A stretch of DNA of 64,000 bases from Coriaria nepalensis (Eukaryota > Streptophyta > Magnoliopsida > Cucurbitales > Coriariaceae), in assembly GCA_027186245.1 (NCBI GenBank), contig CP114499.1:7259001-7323000 (forward strand), in the 5' to 3' direction. The position numbers and the translations under genes are program-made. Below, one piece after another: positions 12,689-26,658 of the stretch (within the stretch, counting starts at the first letter, position 1; every line of letters begins with the position of its first letter). The notes under the pieces were generated by a model. The model was not told where the DNA came from, searched no databases, and saw only the letters and a list, made by a program, of their open reading frames with translations.

Positions 12689-13927
12689 ATGCTCAGGAGC
12701 TCTCACAAGCTTGCTCAGTGAGTCTCTTTGTCTTTCTCTGTTCAATCACCTCCCTGTTATTTTAATTGTCTTTAGTAATATAGGAAGGCTTTATCTATAT
12801 TTTCTTTGTTTACATGTTTAATTTTTAGTTTGCATCCATGTATATGCTGATAAAATGAAGCTTATATTCCAAACATGTCTGTTTTGTCCTTTCTTTCCTT
12901 CTAATCATTTTTACTTTCCTTGGACAGTGAAGAACTTGCTTCTGGCTCTTCCATTGTTCCCTGCCTATCACCATACATTCATAAGAAAAACTACAGTGTC
13001 AGTGCACTCAATACCTATTCAAGTGAATTCACACGTTACAACAGCCAATATTCATCAGAATCAGCCACCAGAAACTTCAATGTTTATGGACAAGCACTCC
13101 ATCATTATCCCATTAGACAACAATCTACCATTAGTTCTTCTCTAAAATCCTCATCCAAAGAATCCTTTTCATTCCTTCAGGCCAGTGCACTTCAGCACTG
13201 GTTTAAAAACTGGCAAGAACTCCGAAGGCACAAATTAACAGCAAGCACTTTTGCCGGAGCAATTGGATTCTGGCCCCGTAGGAGGACCCATCTCTGGTTA
13301 GAAAAGATTGGTGCAAAAGAGCCTTTCTCCGGTAACCTAGCCACATGTTGGAGCAACATTAAAGAAGAAGAAGCACTTGAAAGGTACAAACTCATAACAG
13401 GGAATACCGTGTTATTCCCAGAATTTCAAGTTTACAAATCAGATGATGATTGGCTAGCTGCTTCTCCGGACGGTATAGTTAATCAAACAGTTTACGGATT
13501 GCCTTCCAGAGGAGTGCTCGAAATAAAGTGCCCATATTTTAAGGGAGACATGAAAGATGCTTTTCCTTGGTCTAGAATTCCACTCTACTGTGTTCCGCAA
13601 GCTCAGGGCTTGATGGAAATAATGGATCGGGATTGGATGGATTTCTTTTGTTGGACTCTTAAAGGAAGTAGTTTGTTTAGAATGTACAGAGACGAGGAGT
13701 ATTGGCATGCGGTTAAGATAGTATTATCAGATTTCTGGTGGAAGCATGTTCAACCTGCCAAGGAGATATGCCGGAAACAGGTAATTAAAGATCACTTGTA
13801 CGAACTACGATCTGTCAGACCCGCACCTAGGCATGAATTGTGTAGTTATATTGTTTATGAAAGCAAACGAATTGTTGATAATTCCATGTTACTTATGCGT
13901 GAGAAAAATGGGATACTAATAAATTAA
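12689..13927 (+). CDS. YqaJ-type restriction-endonuclease-fold nuclease, probably organellar
   Basis: Two coding exons (12689-12717 and 12928-13927) give 342 residues. The YqaJ/lambda-exonuclease-like domain fills about residues 97-300. Visible catalytic-type elements are an acidic residue in WLAASPDG (about D191), the E-x-K of LEIKCPYFKG (about E208, K210) and a downstream PQAQGLMEIM helix. Plant homologues (the At1g13810 type) are annotated as type II restriction-endonuclease-like proteins; they derive from phage-like recombination exonucleases and their role is not settled. With the upstream exon the N-terminus is MLRSSHKLAHEELASG, rich in basic and hydroxyl residues and lacking early acidic ones. 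That suggests a mitochondrial or plastid presequence (inference). Without it, translation could start at 12920 (MDSEELASG). I prefer the spliced start because the junction keeps the frame and the donor (CA|GTGAGT) and acceptor (GGACAG) are good. Confidence 0.85.
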
Positions 13928-15338
13928 TCTTTATTTATTTGATAGCAAAGTGTTCCTTGGGTGTAATTGTAGGTTATGGCCTATAAAGTAAAATTTGTTT
14001 TGACTCTAGTTTGTTCTTTGGAGGGAGGTAAATTTAATAAATTCTGAATTTAGGGGGTTAAAAAAGGAAATAAATGAAAGAAAGAGATGCAGGCGAGCAG
14101 GTAGTTAGGAAATGTAAGAGCTGGTACTGACAATAATGTTAATTGATGGATCTCAACTTCAGACACCCAAAAGGCGTATGAGTTGTTGTTAACCAATTCT
14201 TATCTCGCCGTATTGATGCAATTAAGTTGTGTTCAATCTAAGGGATAAATGTGGGACCGATAAACCAAATTTATTTAATAATTATAAAAATAAAAAAAGG
14301 AAAAACTGGGTTTAATCAGTTGCGTAATGCGCTTTTTAGCTGTCAAGGATAAGAAATTAGAAACAAAATCAGACAGCAAATCCGGAAAATCATACAGCCA
14401 GTTAGATGTCCGATTCCTGCTCGTCGTGTTCTAATTGAGACCGTAAATATTGAAACTTTGAAAGGGAATCCTTTTGATCACATCGACACATAATCAACAC
14501 ATGCAATCCCACATTTCTAAAAGACTAAAACACCCTCCATTTTCAGCTTTTTCCATACTTATCCTCAGCTTTTTTTTTTTTTTTTTTTTCTTCATCCTCC
14601 TAAAATCATACTCTTATGAAATTTAAAATCATGAAATTACTAACATGTGCAGCCGGTGTGACAAGATACCTATACACCTTTAGGGAAATATAAAGAGGCA
14701 ATGATATGTCAGACCATATGTCATTAAAAGAACAGTTTGCAAAATTTATATGCATATAGATAATCCCATACAACATCCGTTATTTCATTTCCTGAAGAAA
14801 ATGGCATAAAATTTAAAGATGATACAACCCAGGAAAAACAAAAGACGATGAAGAAAGCAATTCTATGTTTCAAAAAAAAAAAAAAAAAGCTTCAGAAGAT
14901 GATAGATAATATGATAAGGAACAACATGTCACATTAGGGGGAGTTGCCTGAGCTGAAGATTATTGAAACTATTCCTGTGCTATAAGTTAGAAATTTCTTC
15001 TTTTTTTTTTTTTTTCTTTTTTCTTTTTCTCATGTAACTAAAAGTGAGGGGGTGACAATTCCAATGACGAAGCTATAACGTAAGTTTGGACACCAAGAAA
15101 ATATGAAAGAAAAAAAAAAAAGAACAAAATCGAGACTTCCTTTGGAAATATTCTATAAAACGTGGAGTACAATCAGAAATCATCCCCGCCAATCCGAACC
15201 AAATTTGGCAAAACTCCGAAAAGAAAAGAGAAAGAAAGATGGGGAAATTTTTTACCCATTAGCAAGAATCATGTGTAGGAAGGAGGGGACGACCCAATCT
15301 TGTACATCCCTTTTTGCGACGGCCAAAAAGTCGAACAC
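13928..15338. other. Convergent intergenic region between the YqaJ-type and F-box/kelch genes
   Basis: Shared 3' region of two convergent genes. It holds poly-T and poly-A runs (14571-14590, 14871-14888, 15001-15015) and no recognisable exon. A 79-residue frame at 15103-15342 is low-complexity Lys-rich sequence and is not credible. Confidence 0.5.
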
Positions 15339-16688
15339 TTAGCAACCCATAACGGCACAATTATAGACAAAATTAGCCGATTGCTTTCGATCAAGCAAGA
15401 TCCATTCAGGAGGGCCCTCACTTGGAACCCAAGAATTGATCTCTATAAACCCCGCACCAGAAGACCTAGGCCCGCCAATAACAATGAGCCTATCTCCACA
15501 AGCCCTAAATGCAAGACCCCAACCATTCATCGAATCGGCTCTTTCCGGCAATCTACCGACAACAAACCACTGTTTTCTCTCCTTGTCATATTTTGTTACC
15601 TCCATGTCAGCATGATCAGCAGCATACAGTTCATTATTTACTACTGCAACCAATGGTGGGGCCTCAGAGGTTATAGGCATTTCGGCCTCTCTGGCCGCGT
15701 TGTTCCGGCCAGGAGACATGTTGGGAATTTCTGTCCATGTTCTTGTCTGTAAATCAAACTCCTCTCCACATGAAAGAACCTTTGAGTCACTTCCTCCTAC
15801 TCCTCCTATAACATAGAATTTCCCGTCCATGAACACCCCAGAACATAACTTCCTAGGTTTCTTCATATTAGGAAGCATCTCCCATTCCTGTGTTTCCGAA
15901 TTGTATAGTTCTGCCGTATTAAGAATATTCCCGCTAGAATCACAACCTCCAGCTAAAATAGCCTTCTCTCCAAGACTAGCAGACCCAAATAAACATCTCG
16001 GATTATTCATCCCGTTCCCAGAAGACCATGAATTTGTCAATATACTGTATCTATAAACCACATGAGACATAGAATCGTTACGAAAATCCTTACCAAACAC
16101 CAGAAGCTCTGTCCCCACAGCCAAGGATTCCTTATCAGAACACATGAAACATTCATTGGATGTCATCCTAGGCAAGTGCATCCATTTGCATTGAATTGGG
16201 TCAAAAGCTTCCCATTCTAGAAGGTCACAGGAGAAATAAACCCAGTGTTCGATAACACCACCCTTCCGCCTCAACTTGTATAGCTCCCCACTTCGGACCA
16301 AGTTCCGGAAACTCCGATTCAGAGAAGCTATAGAGCCATAGTCCGATCTTGAGCAGCGGATTAGCACATTGATTGAGTTGTCTCGATCAATTGAATGGAT
16401 CAAAGGGTCAGAATCGGAAGAATCCCCTGAACCTTGTTGGTCACTAGGTTTCTCATTCGAAGAAGCTTGAATCATTTTGGTTATCTCTTCGCCTGAACGC
16501 AACAAGAGTTTAGACGACTTCTTTTGTCGGGGTTCGTCTCCATCATTGGTCTCTAATGGGCGTTTCCCATTAGGAATCCCAACTTCTATCTGATAAGTCA
16601 TGTTAATGTAAGAGTAAGACCACTTAGACTCCGGTTTGTGAGTGCTTGAAAACACCCTCGACATTAAACAGGACCGATCCTCCAACAT
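15339..16688 (-). CDS. F-box/kelch-repeat protein, SKIP11 type
   Basis: Single coding exon for 449 residues, beginning MLEDRSCLMSRVFSS as in Arabidopsis SKIP11 and its relatives (At1g74510, At1g14330). The F-box is at about 93-140 (DPLIHSIDRDNSINVLIRCS, then IASLNRSFRNLVRSGELYKLRR). Kelch blades follow at about 200-420, with GG-containing strands such as EKAILAGGCDSSG, GKFYVIGGVGG and DRLIVIGGPRSSG. Such proteins are substrate receptors of SCF ubiquitin ligases: the F-box binds an ASK/SKP1 protein and the kelch propeller binds the target, which is unknown here. The N-terminal 90 residues are polar and probably disordered. An alternative start at residue 30 exists, but the MLEDRS start is conserved in the family. 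The leader holds an intron, described separately. Confidence 0.93.
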   Translation of the reverse strand: MLEDRSCLMSRVFSSTHKPESKWSYSYINMTYQIEVGIPNGKRPLETNDGDEPRQKKSSKLLLRSGEEITKMIQASSNEKPSDQQGSGDSSDSDPLIHSIDRDNSINVLIRCSRSDYGSIASLNRSFRNLVRSGELYKLRRKGGVIEHWVYFSCDLLEWEAFDPIQCKWMHLPRMTSNECFMCSDKESLAVGTELLVFGKDFRNDSMSHVVYRYSILTNSWSSGNGMNNPRCLFGSASLGEKAILAGGCDSSGNILNTAELYNSETQEWEMLPNMKKPRKLCSGVFMDGKFYVIGGVGGSDSKVLSCGEEFDLQTRTWTEIPNMSPGRNNAAREAEMPITSEAPPLVAVVNNELYAADHADMEVTKYDKERKQWFVVGRLPERADSMNGWGLAFRACGDRLIVIGGPRSSGAGFIEINSWVPSEGPPEWILLDRKQSANFVYNCAVMGC

Positions 16689-16694
16689 GTCTTC

Positions 16695-17347
16695 CTAATT
16701 GGAGAAATTAACAACAAGCAGCTAACATTCACGAGTTCTTCGTTCTTATTTACAATTCAGAACTGTCACAAGACAAATTGAAATCAATAGCCAGAGGATC
16801 TATTAGGGAGAATTCACCAAATACCAGAAAAAACAGAAAAGATCAGAAACTATGGCTAATCGTCAGCTATAATTTGACGTCTATTTCAAAAAATCATCGA
16901 TCTGAATCTCCCTAAAAAGGTAACAAATAAAAAATGAACAATGAAAATACTTCTGTTTTTCCTTAATTTTATTTTTTTACCAAAAAAGGTTGAATAAAAA
17001 TTGCTCCATTTGCAGAAAAAAAATTAAGAGAATTAATTAGCGTTAATCAATCATAAACAGCGAAAAACAGAGCTGGAAGATGAACAGAGAATCGATAAAA
17101 TTAAAACAGATCTCTGTATCTATATAAGTCCTATATTCTGATAATCGGAAAAAATTCCTCTCTCTTTACTCTCAACGAGAAATCATAGACAGAGAAAATT
17201 AAAACTGTAAGCTCCTAGAAATTATCGAGACTAAACATATCCAAAATCCAGATTAGATCTGTATTGATTCTTTAATCATATCAAGATAACAAAAAGAGTA
17301 ATTAAAAGAAAATGGAAAATGAATAAGAATGCGAGAGAGGGACTTAC
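16695..17347 (-). other. Intron in the 5' leader of the F-box/kelch gene
   Basis: On the minus strand a strong donor (CAGA|GTAAGT, cut after plus position 17348) and an acceptor (CCAATTAG|GAAGACATG) bracket 653 bases. The acceptor lies six bases before the start codon. Introns placed like this are common in this subfamily and often raise expression. The leader exon continues to about 17560 and is CT-rich on the plus strand. Confidence 0.65.
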
Positions 17348-18759
17348 TCTGTCGAACAATCCGATTGGAATTATCAAAAAAATTCTGTCAGAACTCTCTC
17401 TCTCTCTCTCCCCTCACTTTCTCTCTCTACATGCGTTTGGGGCTTCCCTTTGGATTCTCTCTGCAAATCAATGAGAGAGCTTTGGAGCAAAATCCTCAAG
17501 AGGTCCGCTTTATCTCTCTTAACACCATTTTTTTTTATCCAACTTTTTAAATTAATTAATTAATTAAATTAAATTAAAGACGGAGGAAGAGGAGGAGTTG
17601 GCGGTAGGGCCCGCCACTCCAGAAAAGAGCTGAGTAGGACTCATGAAGCTGCCTTCGCCGTAGTCGACGTTTCGCTAACCGGTAACCGGCAAGTCCCGGT
17701 TTCGACACGTTTTGTTGGTTTTTTTCTTCCTTTCCCCGGTCAATTTCTCGGACTTCTCACGGTAAGATTTCGGAATTTATCTCGGAGGTCGGACAACGTG
17801 TTGCGTAGGTTTGCTGACACGAGTTTTTATATTTGTCAGACACGTGTATTTAAGTTTTTAACCTGTGTAAATGTAGTAACAATTTGTAAATTCAATTTAA
17901 GAATTTGTCTTATTTATTTATTTATTTATTTAGCTATATTATTAATAAATTATATCTTTTTAGAATGAAGCTTTTAGAAAATTTCAAGTATTTAAGAATA
18001 TATATGATGATTAATATCTCTAATATATATATAAGTAAATGATTAAATTTAATAATTCCTTTATTTATTTTATTTTATATTTATTAAAAAAGATCATAAT
18101 TCATTTATTTGAAGTTCCATCACCATAGAGATTATAGTACGGAACAGTTCTAAATTAGTCCTGTAAAATAGAGACATGCAGTCGTCGGATGTATGGGTAT
18201 GGTATAAGGCTCTCAGGATAAGATTGACGTACTGATTTAATTAATTAATTATTTAATTAATTAATTAAAATAAGTCCACTTACAAAAAAAAAAAAGGAAA
18301 AGTCCAAATTCTAATCGTGTCATTGACTCAGCTTTGCTTGCCCTTGAAGGACGGTGGTGTCAAACCGCCGCACACTTTCGGTGGGGGCCCACTTACCAAC
18401 TTTATCTCTCTCTCTCTCATCAGGCGGTTGAAAATGAAAGTGAAAACTGATAAAACTGAAAAGAGAGCCGCTTCTTTCACGACAACATGAATTCTGTCCC
18501 AAGCTTTTTACGCTTTACCCGTCTGATTAACATCCTCCAACGATCCTTACTTTTTTTTTTTTTAAATCTAAATAATATTCATTAACACTAAATCGTCTTG
18601 TAATTTACGAATCTAGACATCTGAAATATGACATAATTACGAATTTACGAATAGCTCAGAAAATTACAAAAGAAGTTCTCTCATAAATTTTTTTTTATAA
18701 AAAATAATAATTATAATTATTATAAAATAGGGGGATTAGGGAGTCTCTGTCTCGTGCAG

Positions 18760-18945
18760 GGCACGTGAGTTTCGATGCTTCGTACGTCCAGCCGGAACGA
18801 ATACGATATATCATTCCCGGTGATCTATTCTGACACGTACACACATGTGCGTAGGCGGCAGCAGGTATATATATATATTCACCATTGGGCTTAGCAAAGA
18901 CGTTTGGTTTAGGACAACGAGGCTCGTGTCGGCTCACGTGTGATG
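18760..18945. promoter_or_regulatory. Two G-boxes plus further ACGT cores
   Basis: CACGTG occurs near 18764 and 18934, with further ACGT cores (CACGTAC, GTACGTCC) between them, in an otherwise AT-rich stretch about 1.2 kb upstream of the F-box/kelch leader. G-boxes bind bZIP and bHLH factors. Whether this is a working enhancer cannot be told from sequence. Confidence 0.3.
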
Positions 18946-20754
18946 CTTTAATTGGGTGGATGTCTCGTTAAAAGAGTTTTCCCTATTTCCTTACATTAAT
19001 TAATTAATTAATTTAGTTTTTTAATTTTATTTATTTACTTAATATATTTATTGTTCACGCCCCGCCGCCTCATTCTCTACTTTCCGATTAGAATCAATTA
19101 ATCGTTTAGAAGTGAAGTACATAACACAGCAGAAAATATATTCTACATGATGCGTACTACTCTTACTCTGTCACATGATCTGCATTAGCAATGTAATGTA
19201 CTTGTACGACACTAATTAATTAAATATTATTATTTTTGTATATTTATTTTTAAAATTTTTATTTTTATTTTTATTTTTATATACGACGGTTTCATACATA
19301 ATACAAAAGACAAGAAGAAGAAGAAGAAGAAGAAGAAGAAAAAAATGATGCATGTTTTCTCCTTTTTAGGCGGTAGTTGTTGTGGAATAGTGGAGGGGGG
19401 GGTACTATACTAGGCATGTGACATGTATGGTGGTTTCTATAACATGGTTAAACATGTTGGTTATGGTTTAGCTTTCCATTCCCATTAATATAAGATGTAT
19501 TTATATAAGATATAGTTTTTTTTTTTTATCTATTTTAAATATACATATAAGTTTATATTATTATGTATAATTAATATAAATCATACATATAATATATATT
19601 AAAGAAAAATCGTATATTCCTATTGAGTTGTAATACGATGGATTCAACTCTAACGTACCTAGCGGAGACGAGATAGTTGACTCAAGTATACAATATGACC
19701 AACATGTTGTATAATCTATACATATATACATAGTTTGATAGACGTAATGTGGCCGGCTACCTCCCAAGAAAATATGAGAGTCAATAGTAAGGAAAAACGG
19801 CATATGTGAACCACAGATTCGTAATGCTCTACTCCTACTCTCATCAAAACAAAGAATACTATCATGAAAATATGAAAATCATATCAAATTATCGGTCTAG
19901 AATGACAAATATGATAACCACCTTTTGGGGGGGTTAAAAATTCTGTTTGAATTGAGAACTTAGACATAGATCGAGTTTTGAATTTGAATTCTCAATCTAG
20001 AATGATATATATATAGATCAAATACAATTCATAAATTAACCGTATTTAAATGAAATCATATTTTTAATTTTTCTTATACATGATATTTTCCTAATCCTTA
20101 AATTAAAATATTATTATATAAATATATATAAAAAATTGATAAACACTAAATCATCTCCTCTCGAACACGGCATTATTCTCGTACAGGCCAGAGATGGACA
20201 TCTTTATGTCATCTTCATGCGTATTAATAAAGAAGAAAGCATGGAGTCCGTGAATTTCGCCAACACCAAAGCAACCCACTAATTCTACCAATATGCTCAT
20301 GAGCAATAGTGGACTCAATTTCATGACAGGGACTTCGGACCATTAAGGATTTGAAATTTTTTATTATATATAATTAATTAAAAAAAAAAAACAAGCATCT
20401 CTCATTCTCTCTCTACAAATACATTGTTGGTTTTTGTTTTGCTTTTTTGCTTCATAAACTAATGTAATAGAGGATTTGATTGATATGATACATTGATACA
20501 TTAATTTATTTTAATTATTATATTATATATTATATTATTTTTATTTTTAATTATTATATATTAATTTATGGTGTATTTTATCCCATAAATTTTAAAAATT
20601 AACGTTTAAAGAGCGTGACATTACAATCAATTAGATCTCAATCTCACTAATAGTAAAATTTACATAAAGATATAAATAGGTGAGCATCTTTTCAGAACGT
20701 GACAAGGGCATTGGATTATGTTCATCTTTGATTGGTGATGATCATAAAATGGAC

Positions 20755-20819
20755 TATTCCTATTCCCTATTCCTATTCCTATTCCTATTCCTATTCCCTA
20801 TTCCCTAATCCCTAATCAC
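20755..20819. repeat. CTATTC/CTATTCC minisatellite
   Basis: About ten units of CCTATT with occasional extra C, drifting into CCCTAAT at the right end. Confidence 0.85.
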
Positions 20820-22088
20820 TATTTTTTATGGCTTTTTTTTTTCCCTATATATTCTAATGTGAGAATAATACTACATGTTGGGTTTAGATATTGACAATCG
20901 AATTTTGAGAAATTTCATATAGATTGATGAGAACATGCAATATGAGTGACGTGGAAGATTAATTGGAAGTGATAGATAATAGATGACGTGTGGACCCATC
21001 AAAATGATTTGATCTTTCTCCATTAATTTGTTATATATACAAGTAAAACAGCCACGTAACCAAAAAAAATATAAAAAAAAATAAAAAAAAATTACTTTTC
21101 TCTTATTTTTTATTTGTATTTATTTAATTTTTTTTTAATTTTTTTTACTTTCTTTTAACTTATCCCCAATCATGCAATACCAAATGATTCGCCCAAACTT
21201 TCTGCTTCAATATTAATATTGAATATTTAAATAAGGTATAAGGCACTAACATGAAATACCCATTATATATTTATTAAAAATTAATGAACTTTACGTGAAA
21301 TAGAATCTACTCTTAAAATGTCTACTTCATTGGAGAAGTGGAGGCATCTTCGTGAGAAGCCGGTTGTCAAAAGAAAAATTTTAAAAATAATAATAATAAT
21401 AAAATAATAATCAATATGAGAAAATAGAAAGAAGAAAGATCGTGAGTTGTTTTAGCGGGAAAAATAGAACAAGAAACGCAAACAAAGCGGTTTGGCATTT
21501 TGTCAAAACGTGTGTTTCATGTTGAAACGCGTATTTTGAAAAGTGTTGGACATAAACTTTTACAAGAAACGAACCCGTGTTGGAGTTGAAATGCATTTCA
21601 ACTATGCCGATGTATATGCCGGCCGTACACAAAGGTTGAAGAAACAAGATGCTCTTCTGTATCTCTATCCTAACTACATCATTAGAACAAAATAAACTAA
21701 TGAATCAAATCATCAGAATTGACGACACTTGCCGAAGATTTTGACCAATTAAAATCAAACAGTGGTGGTCTCTTTAAACTAGATTGAAAGAAACGGCTTA
21801 TAAGGAGGTTAGTGGTTAATCAAGAAAATCAAAAGAAAAAAAAAACCAGAGACAGATAAGAAAGCTCATCCATGTGGATAAGAAACTCTCTTCTCTCTAA
21901 TTTCTATAACATGTACACATGTATATATGCATGTGTTTGTCGTTTTCCAAATCTCTTTCTTTTCTGGTGGGTGAAGTTGTTTTGTTTGAAAACGCAATTC
22001 AGAATTGTATTTTCTTGGCAGCTGCAAAAAAAAAATGTGTTAGGAAAATGATCGGTAGAAAAGGCTAATTTTTTTTTTTTGAACGAGT

Positions 22089-22090
<2 letters not shown>

Positions 22091-22119
<29 letters not shown>
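22091..22119. repeat. TA dinucleotide microsatellite
   Basis: Uninterrupted TA tract of about 29 bases. Similar tracts lie at 57630-57662, 60631-60673 and 32421-32443. Confidence 0.9.
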
Positions 22120-22121
<2 letters not shown>

Positions 22122-22379
22122 TATCTTATCGATCGATGTTTGACTGGGTTCTGTGATCTACCTAGGTTGGAAATTAGAAACTTGTCTACATTTTTTTGGA
22201 TAAGTGCTGTTGCTTTCTTGGTTTGCTGGATTAGCTTAACCCTAGCTATTGATAATGGTCGGCAACTTGTAGGACCTTTTAGACTATTCCTATGGAGTAG
22301 TGGTTCTAGGTACATGTTTTAATTGAAGTTTGAATTTGTTGAAGCATCCCGGTACCAGAAGTTGGGAGAGTCCAAAGCT

Positions 22380-22380
<1 letters not shown>

Positions 22381-22414
<34 letters not shown>

Positions 22415-22436
22415 TTATTATTATTATTATTATTTA
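22381..22436. repeat. TTTA then TTA compound microsatellite
   Basis: A run of TTTA units passes directly into a run of TTA units. Confidence 0.9.
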
Positions 22437-25400
22437 ATGAAATTAAGAGGAAGCGTGTTTTAGCACGAGATCTTGTTCCGATAGGAAAAATCGTTATATT
22501 TGAATTACATATTTTGAGAATTTGATAAATCAAAATAATTATATATTTTGAATAAAAACAAATAAAATATTAAGAATAATAATTATTTTAATTTAATTTC
22601 CGAATAAAATCAATCACCAATAGACATTATTAGTATTGGGCTTTAATGGAGTAGATGGCCCATGTAAGAGGTCGGGATCCCTATCTTTTTTATGTATTAA
22701 AGGCTGGAGTTTGATTGTCTTATACTTGATGAGCTAATAGTCCAAGCCTTGCATGGGCCATGGGCTTCGTCTTGCAAAAGAGATTGTATTCATTTATTCC
22801 GTTTTTCGGGGTTTCTTCAATCATAGACAGTAATAAAATACTTATGGCATATTTGGTTATTAATTTGTTTATATTTTAATTCATTATTAATCACCATTTA
22901 GTTATTTCAACAAGGGGCTCATTTCTTTTATTTTATGTATTTCATTAAAAAAAAATTTATTAATTTTTGTGAAAAAAATATAAAATTTGATAGAATACTT
23001 TTTTCACTCATTTTTTTTTTTTTTAAATCGATTCCATTAAATACTTTTTTTTACTCGTTTAATTCATTCATATTTCTCTACGTAGAATGATATCAAAATA
23101 TATTAAATCAAAAATAAACTCAAAAAATATATATCTCCATATGTTATTTCATTAATATCAAAATTCAGGAAAAATAAAAATAAAAATAAAAATACAAGTA
23201 AAAAAGATAATGAGAGCGAGAGATGATTCTAGAATAAGAACGAAATTTCGAGTATAGAGCAGCCATCTATCAAATATCAATTTCAAGTAAAAAGCCAAAA
23301 CTAAAGGAAACATGGATAACATGTTACTGTCTGAAATTGAAGCAACCAGACCAACATCCTCGGCTAGTAGATCATGGGAAAAAAAAAAAAAGCGTGGCAA
23401 GTAAACAGTTGACTGTCGTTTCAAACCCCAGCAATCCTGGAGGCAACAACACATGATCAAATTTCAACCTTTACGTAATCTAATCGACAGTCCTATATTC
23501 ATATAGCTTCTTTGTAGATAAACTTGAGTTACATAGCATTAATTACTGCTCTTTGATTCAGATTGAAAGTTACGAAAATTAATGAAGTTTGACAAGATAT
23601 TTTTTAGATAAGGGTCAAAACAAACAAACAAATATATAAAATAAATATTTATAATTATAATTAAATTTAATATGCCTATATTCTATATGTTTATACAATA
23701 ATTTTCATATATTATTTATTGTAATCTCAACATTTATTTAGATTATTTAGGATAATCCTAATGAAGAGATAGATCTTTCAATATCTTCTAATTCAAATAT
23801 ACAACTTGCTAAATTCATAACAAATAGGCACTCTAAGCTAGCAGAGGAGGTCTGTAAAAATTATGGCGGTGAATAGTACAAGGAAAATTCAAAGGCAAAA
23901 CATGGCCGAAGAGAAGAAGGGAACAAAGTCACATGGCTAAAATCCAAACACTGTATAGTAGCTCAATGTGATATGAGGCATGGGTCAATCTTGAGACAAT
24001 TGGTATTTTGCTTCTAGGACCCATAGGTCCTTGCCCTCCCTACAGTAGACCAAGAACCGTATCAGGGACAAACAAGGCCAACTATCACATGGTAGCCGCA
24101 CAAAACGTTTCTCAATCCAACATTTTATGTCTCTTTTTCCCTTTGATATTCTAATTTATGTATCTTTTTATCGGTAACATACTAAGTTTAGCTCCCTTTA
24201 TGTTAAGATGTAAAACTCAACTAAATGTGTTAAAAGTAAAGAAGGCAGAATCGTACTATAACATGCATTGACCTTCTCTTCAATCTCTGATTAGAAGTAA
24301 CTCGTACGACGTTATATGTATAGTTTAGTATTGAGTTTTGAAATGACAAAAACTCTTGAAATGTAATTAAGTGTAGATATACTTTTTTGGATATGGTTTC
24401 GAAATTTGTTAAAAATCTACCAAATCTATGTCAGGAAGTAATTTCTAGAGATAGACCAAATTACTGATTGCATATGCGCTGAGAGAAAAATTAAATGTAC
24501 CACATGACACTATTTGTCCTACCCAATTCATGGTCGTGGGAGAGATACCATTTTAGTCGTGTGTTTTATGACTTTGTGTATATATATGGGGGAGGTAAAC
24601 TAGTCGAGATGGGAATATCTAAGGTCGGTTTTATAATATTTTTTTTGTATTTATAGATATAAAAATATATTTTTAGAAATAAAATATTTTAATTTATGAA
24701 CGAGAAAATATTTTTATAAATATTTAAATATTTAGTTCTTAGGTCATTGTTAATATTAAGAGTTTTAACGTTTACTTCTCTTAAGACTGACTGATGGTTG
24801 ATTCTAAAAAATAGTCTTTATAAATTTCAGATGCAAAATCTCGATATAATTCTCAAATAGGACTTTAACAACTAGACCAACCAAATTTAACAAACTATAT
24901 AAAAGTATAGTCACGTTTTGTTGAGCATTAATTCAATCAACTTATATAAGAAATATAATGAAAATTAGATATCAATTTGCCTTTATGCTTTATCTTTTCC
25001 GCATTAATTCAAATCAGAATGTTATCTTAAGCTTCACATAGTCAATCATCTTTGTATTTCTATTATGAAATGTAAACATCCATGACTCGATCTTTGCTAA
25101 ATATATATGTATATATATATTATTATTATTACTATCGCCAATTATGAATTTCATTATGGGTCCATCCACATGATTTTTATTACCTTTCATTTTGATCGGA
25201 CTGACCGGAATCAGATAGTTTGTTTGATTGGGTGAAGAGAAGAAGCTGAAATTTCCTGGCATGAGATATAGGGCAGACCGCTATTCTTGCTGTTCGGATC
25301 TATTAATAAAACATGTGACAATAACTTTGGATACTGCCAGTCTCATTTGTCCAATTATACGTCCCGGCCTCTTCCTTTTAAAATTGTGTCCTAGATAGAT

Positions 25401-26597
25401 ACTCCCCTTTGTCAAAACAACATTGCTCCACGACAACCACTTTATCATTATTACAATTATCGTGAGGATGGAGATTTCAATCCTAGTTAGAAGTTAGAAC
25501 ATTACATTATTCAAATGTCAATGATGAGTTCATCCTCATACTTCTATCAAGATATTTTTAAGACTTTTAGATTTGATATAGAGCATTCACATGACTTGAT
25601 TTCTTGTCATTATACCGAAAATTTGAAGAAATTTTTGCTGTCTGTGAACTCTATCTTAACACTAGTGAAGAAATTAGATGTCAGTCGTAAGTCGATACTT
25701 GTAGACATTCATGTCATGTTGCATTAACTAATGTCTAATGCTAATGTACCCAACAACTCTTCCCAAGTAACATTGCACTTAGAGTGAGATTTATAGTAAT
25801 ATTGTACTCGGGTGAGATCCATATTATGGATCTCACATACTTAATAAATATAAATCAAATCTCATTTAAAGACTTAAGAGTCTAGATTTCTCTCAAATAT
25901 AATTATATTTTAAATGAATTTAAGAGGAATTTTATTATGAAGATGACGGAGGAGAGGTTACAATAAATAGGGACGATGGAAATTGAGTCGGAGAAAGCTA
26001 AAACATGGAGATATGTAAAAGGCAATGAAGTTTCTCGCAAATTGAGTTTAGGAAAGTAGGAAAGTATTCCAGGAATTGAGGTAGGCCGTGGTCTGTCGTG
26101 ACACAAGGCATTTATGTTCTTATACTTGAGTTCTCTTAAGTTATAAAGGGCAATCACTTTTTGTATGATCAGATTGAAGTCAGCTGGTCAACCAGTCAAC
26201 CTTCATAAGCTTTTTTTTTTTTTTTAATTTTAAAAATAAAATTAGGGTAGGGTTTGATTTTTTGTAGAATGAAAAAAAAAAAAAAAATCAGGTCACATGT
26301 CATGAGAATGAGAGGAATTAATTACATAACATGGGCTTGTGGGTGCAACACTGACACAAGGAGGTCCCACTTTCGCCTTGAGAAAATCTTTGTATGCGAT
26401 GTGGACCCGCACCATCACAGAAAAACTGGGACCCACTTGTAAGTCTAATAATATAATATTGGATAACAAGACCCACTGCATGCTACAAATTGTTTGAAAT
26501 ACTTTTTAACGACTAAATTTTAATTCACTTCAGATTGCGAAAAGTACTAGTATGCTTGCCTAATCTTAGACATAACACGTTAAAGGCTATTCCAATA

Positions 26598-26658
26598 CAC
26601 ACATACATACATGATACATACATGATACATACATACATACATATGTACATACATGCAT
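26598..26658. repeat. ACAT microsatellite with GATACAT interruptions
   Basis: ACAT units interrupted twice by GATACAT, about 440 bases upstream of the HLH start codon. Confidence 0.85.

Noticed and set aside
18755..18780. Partial match to miR164 (GCAGGGCACGTG core)
   Set aside because: Only about 12 bases agree, and no complementary arm that could form a precursor hairpin was seen nearby.
22140..22322. 60-codon frame with a hydrophobic helix
   Set aside because: No homology signal and no other exons around it. It sits between simple repeats, and the opposite strand is equally open.
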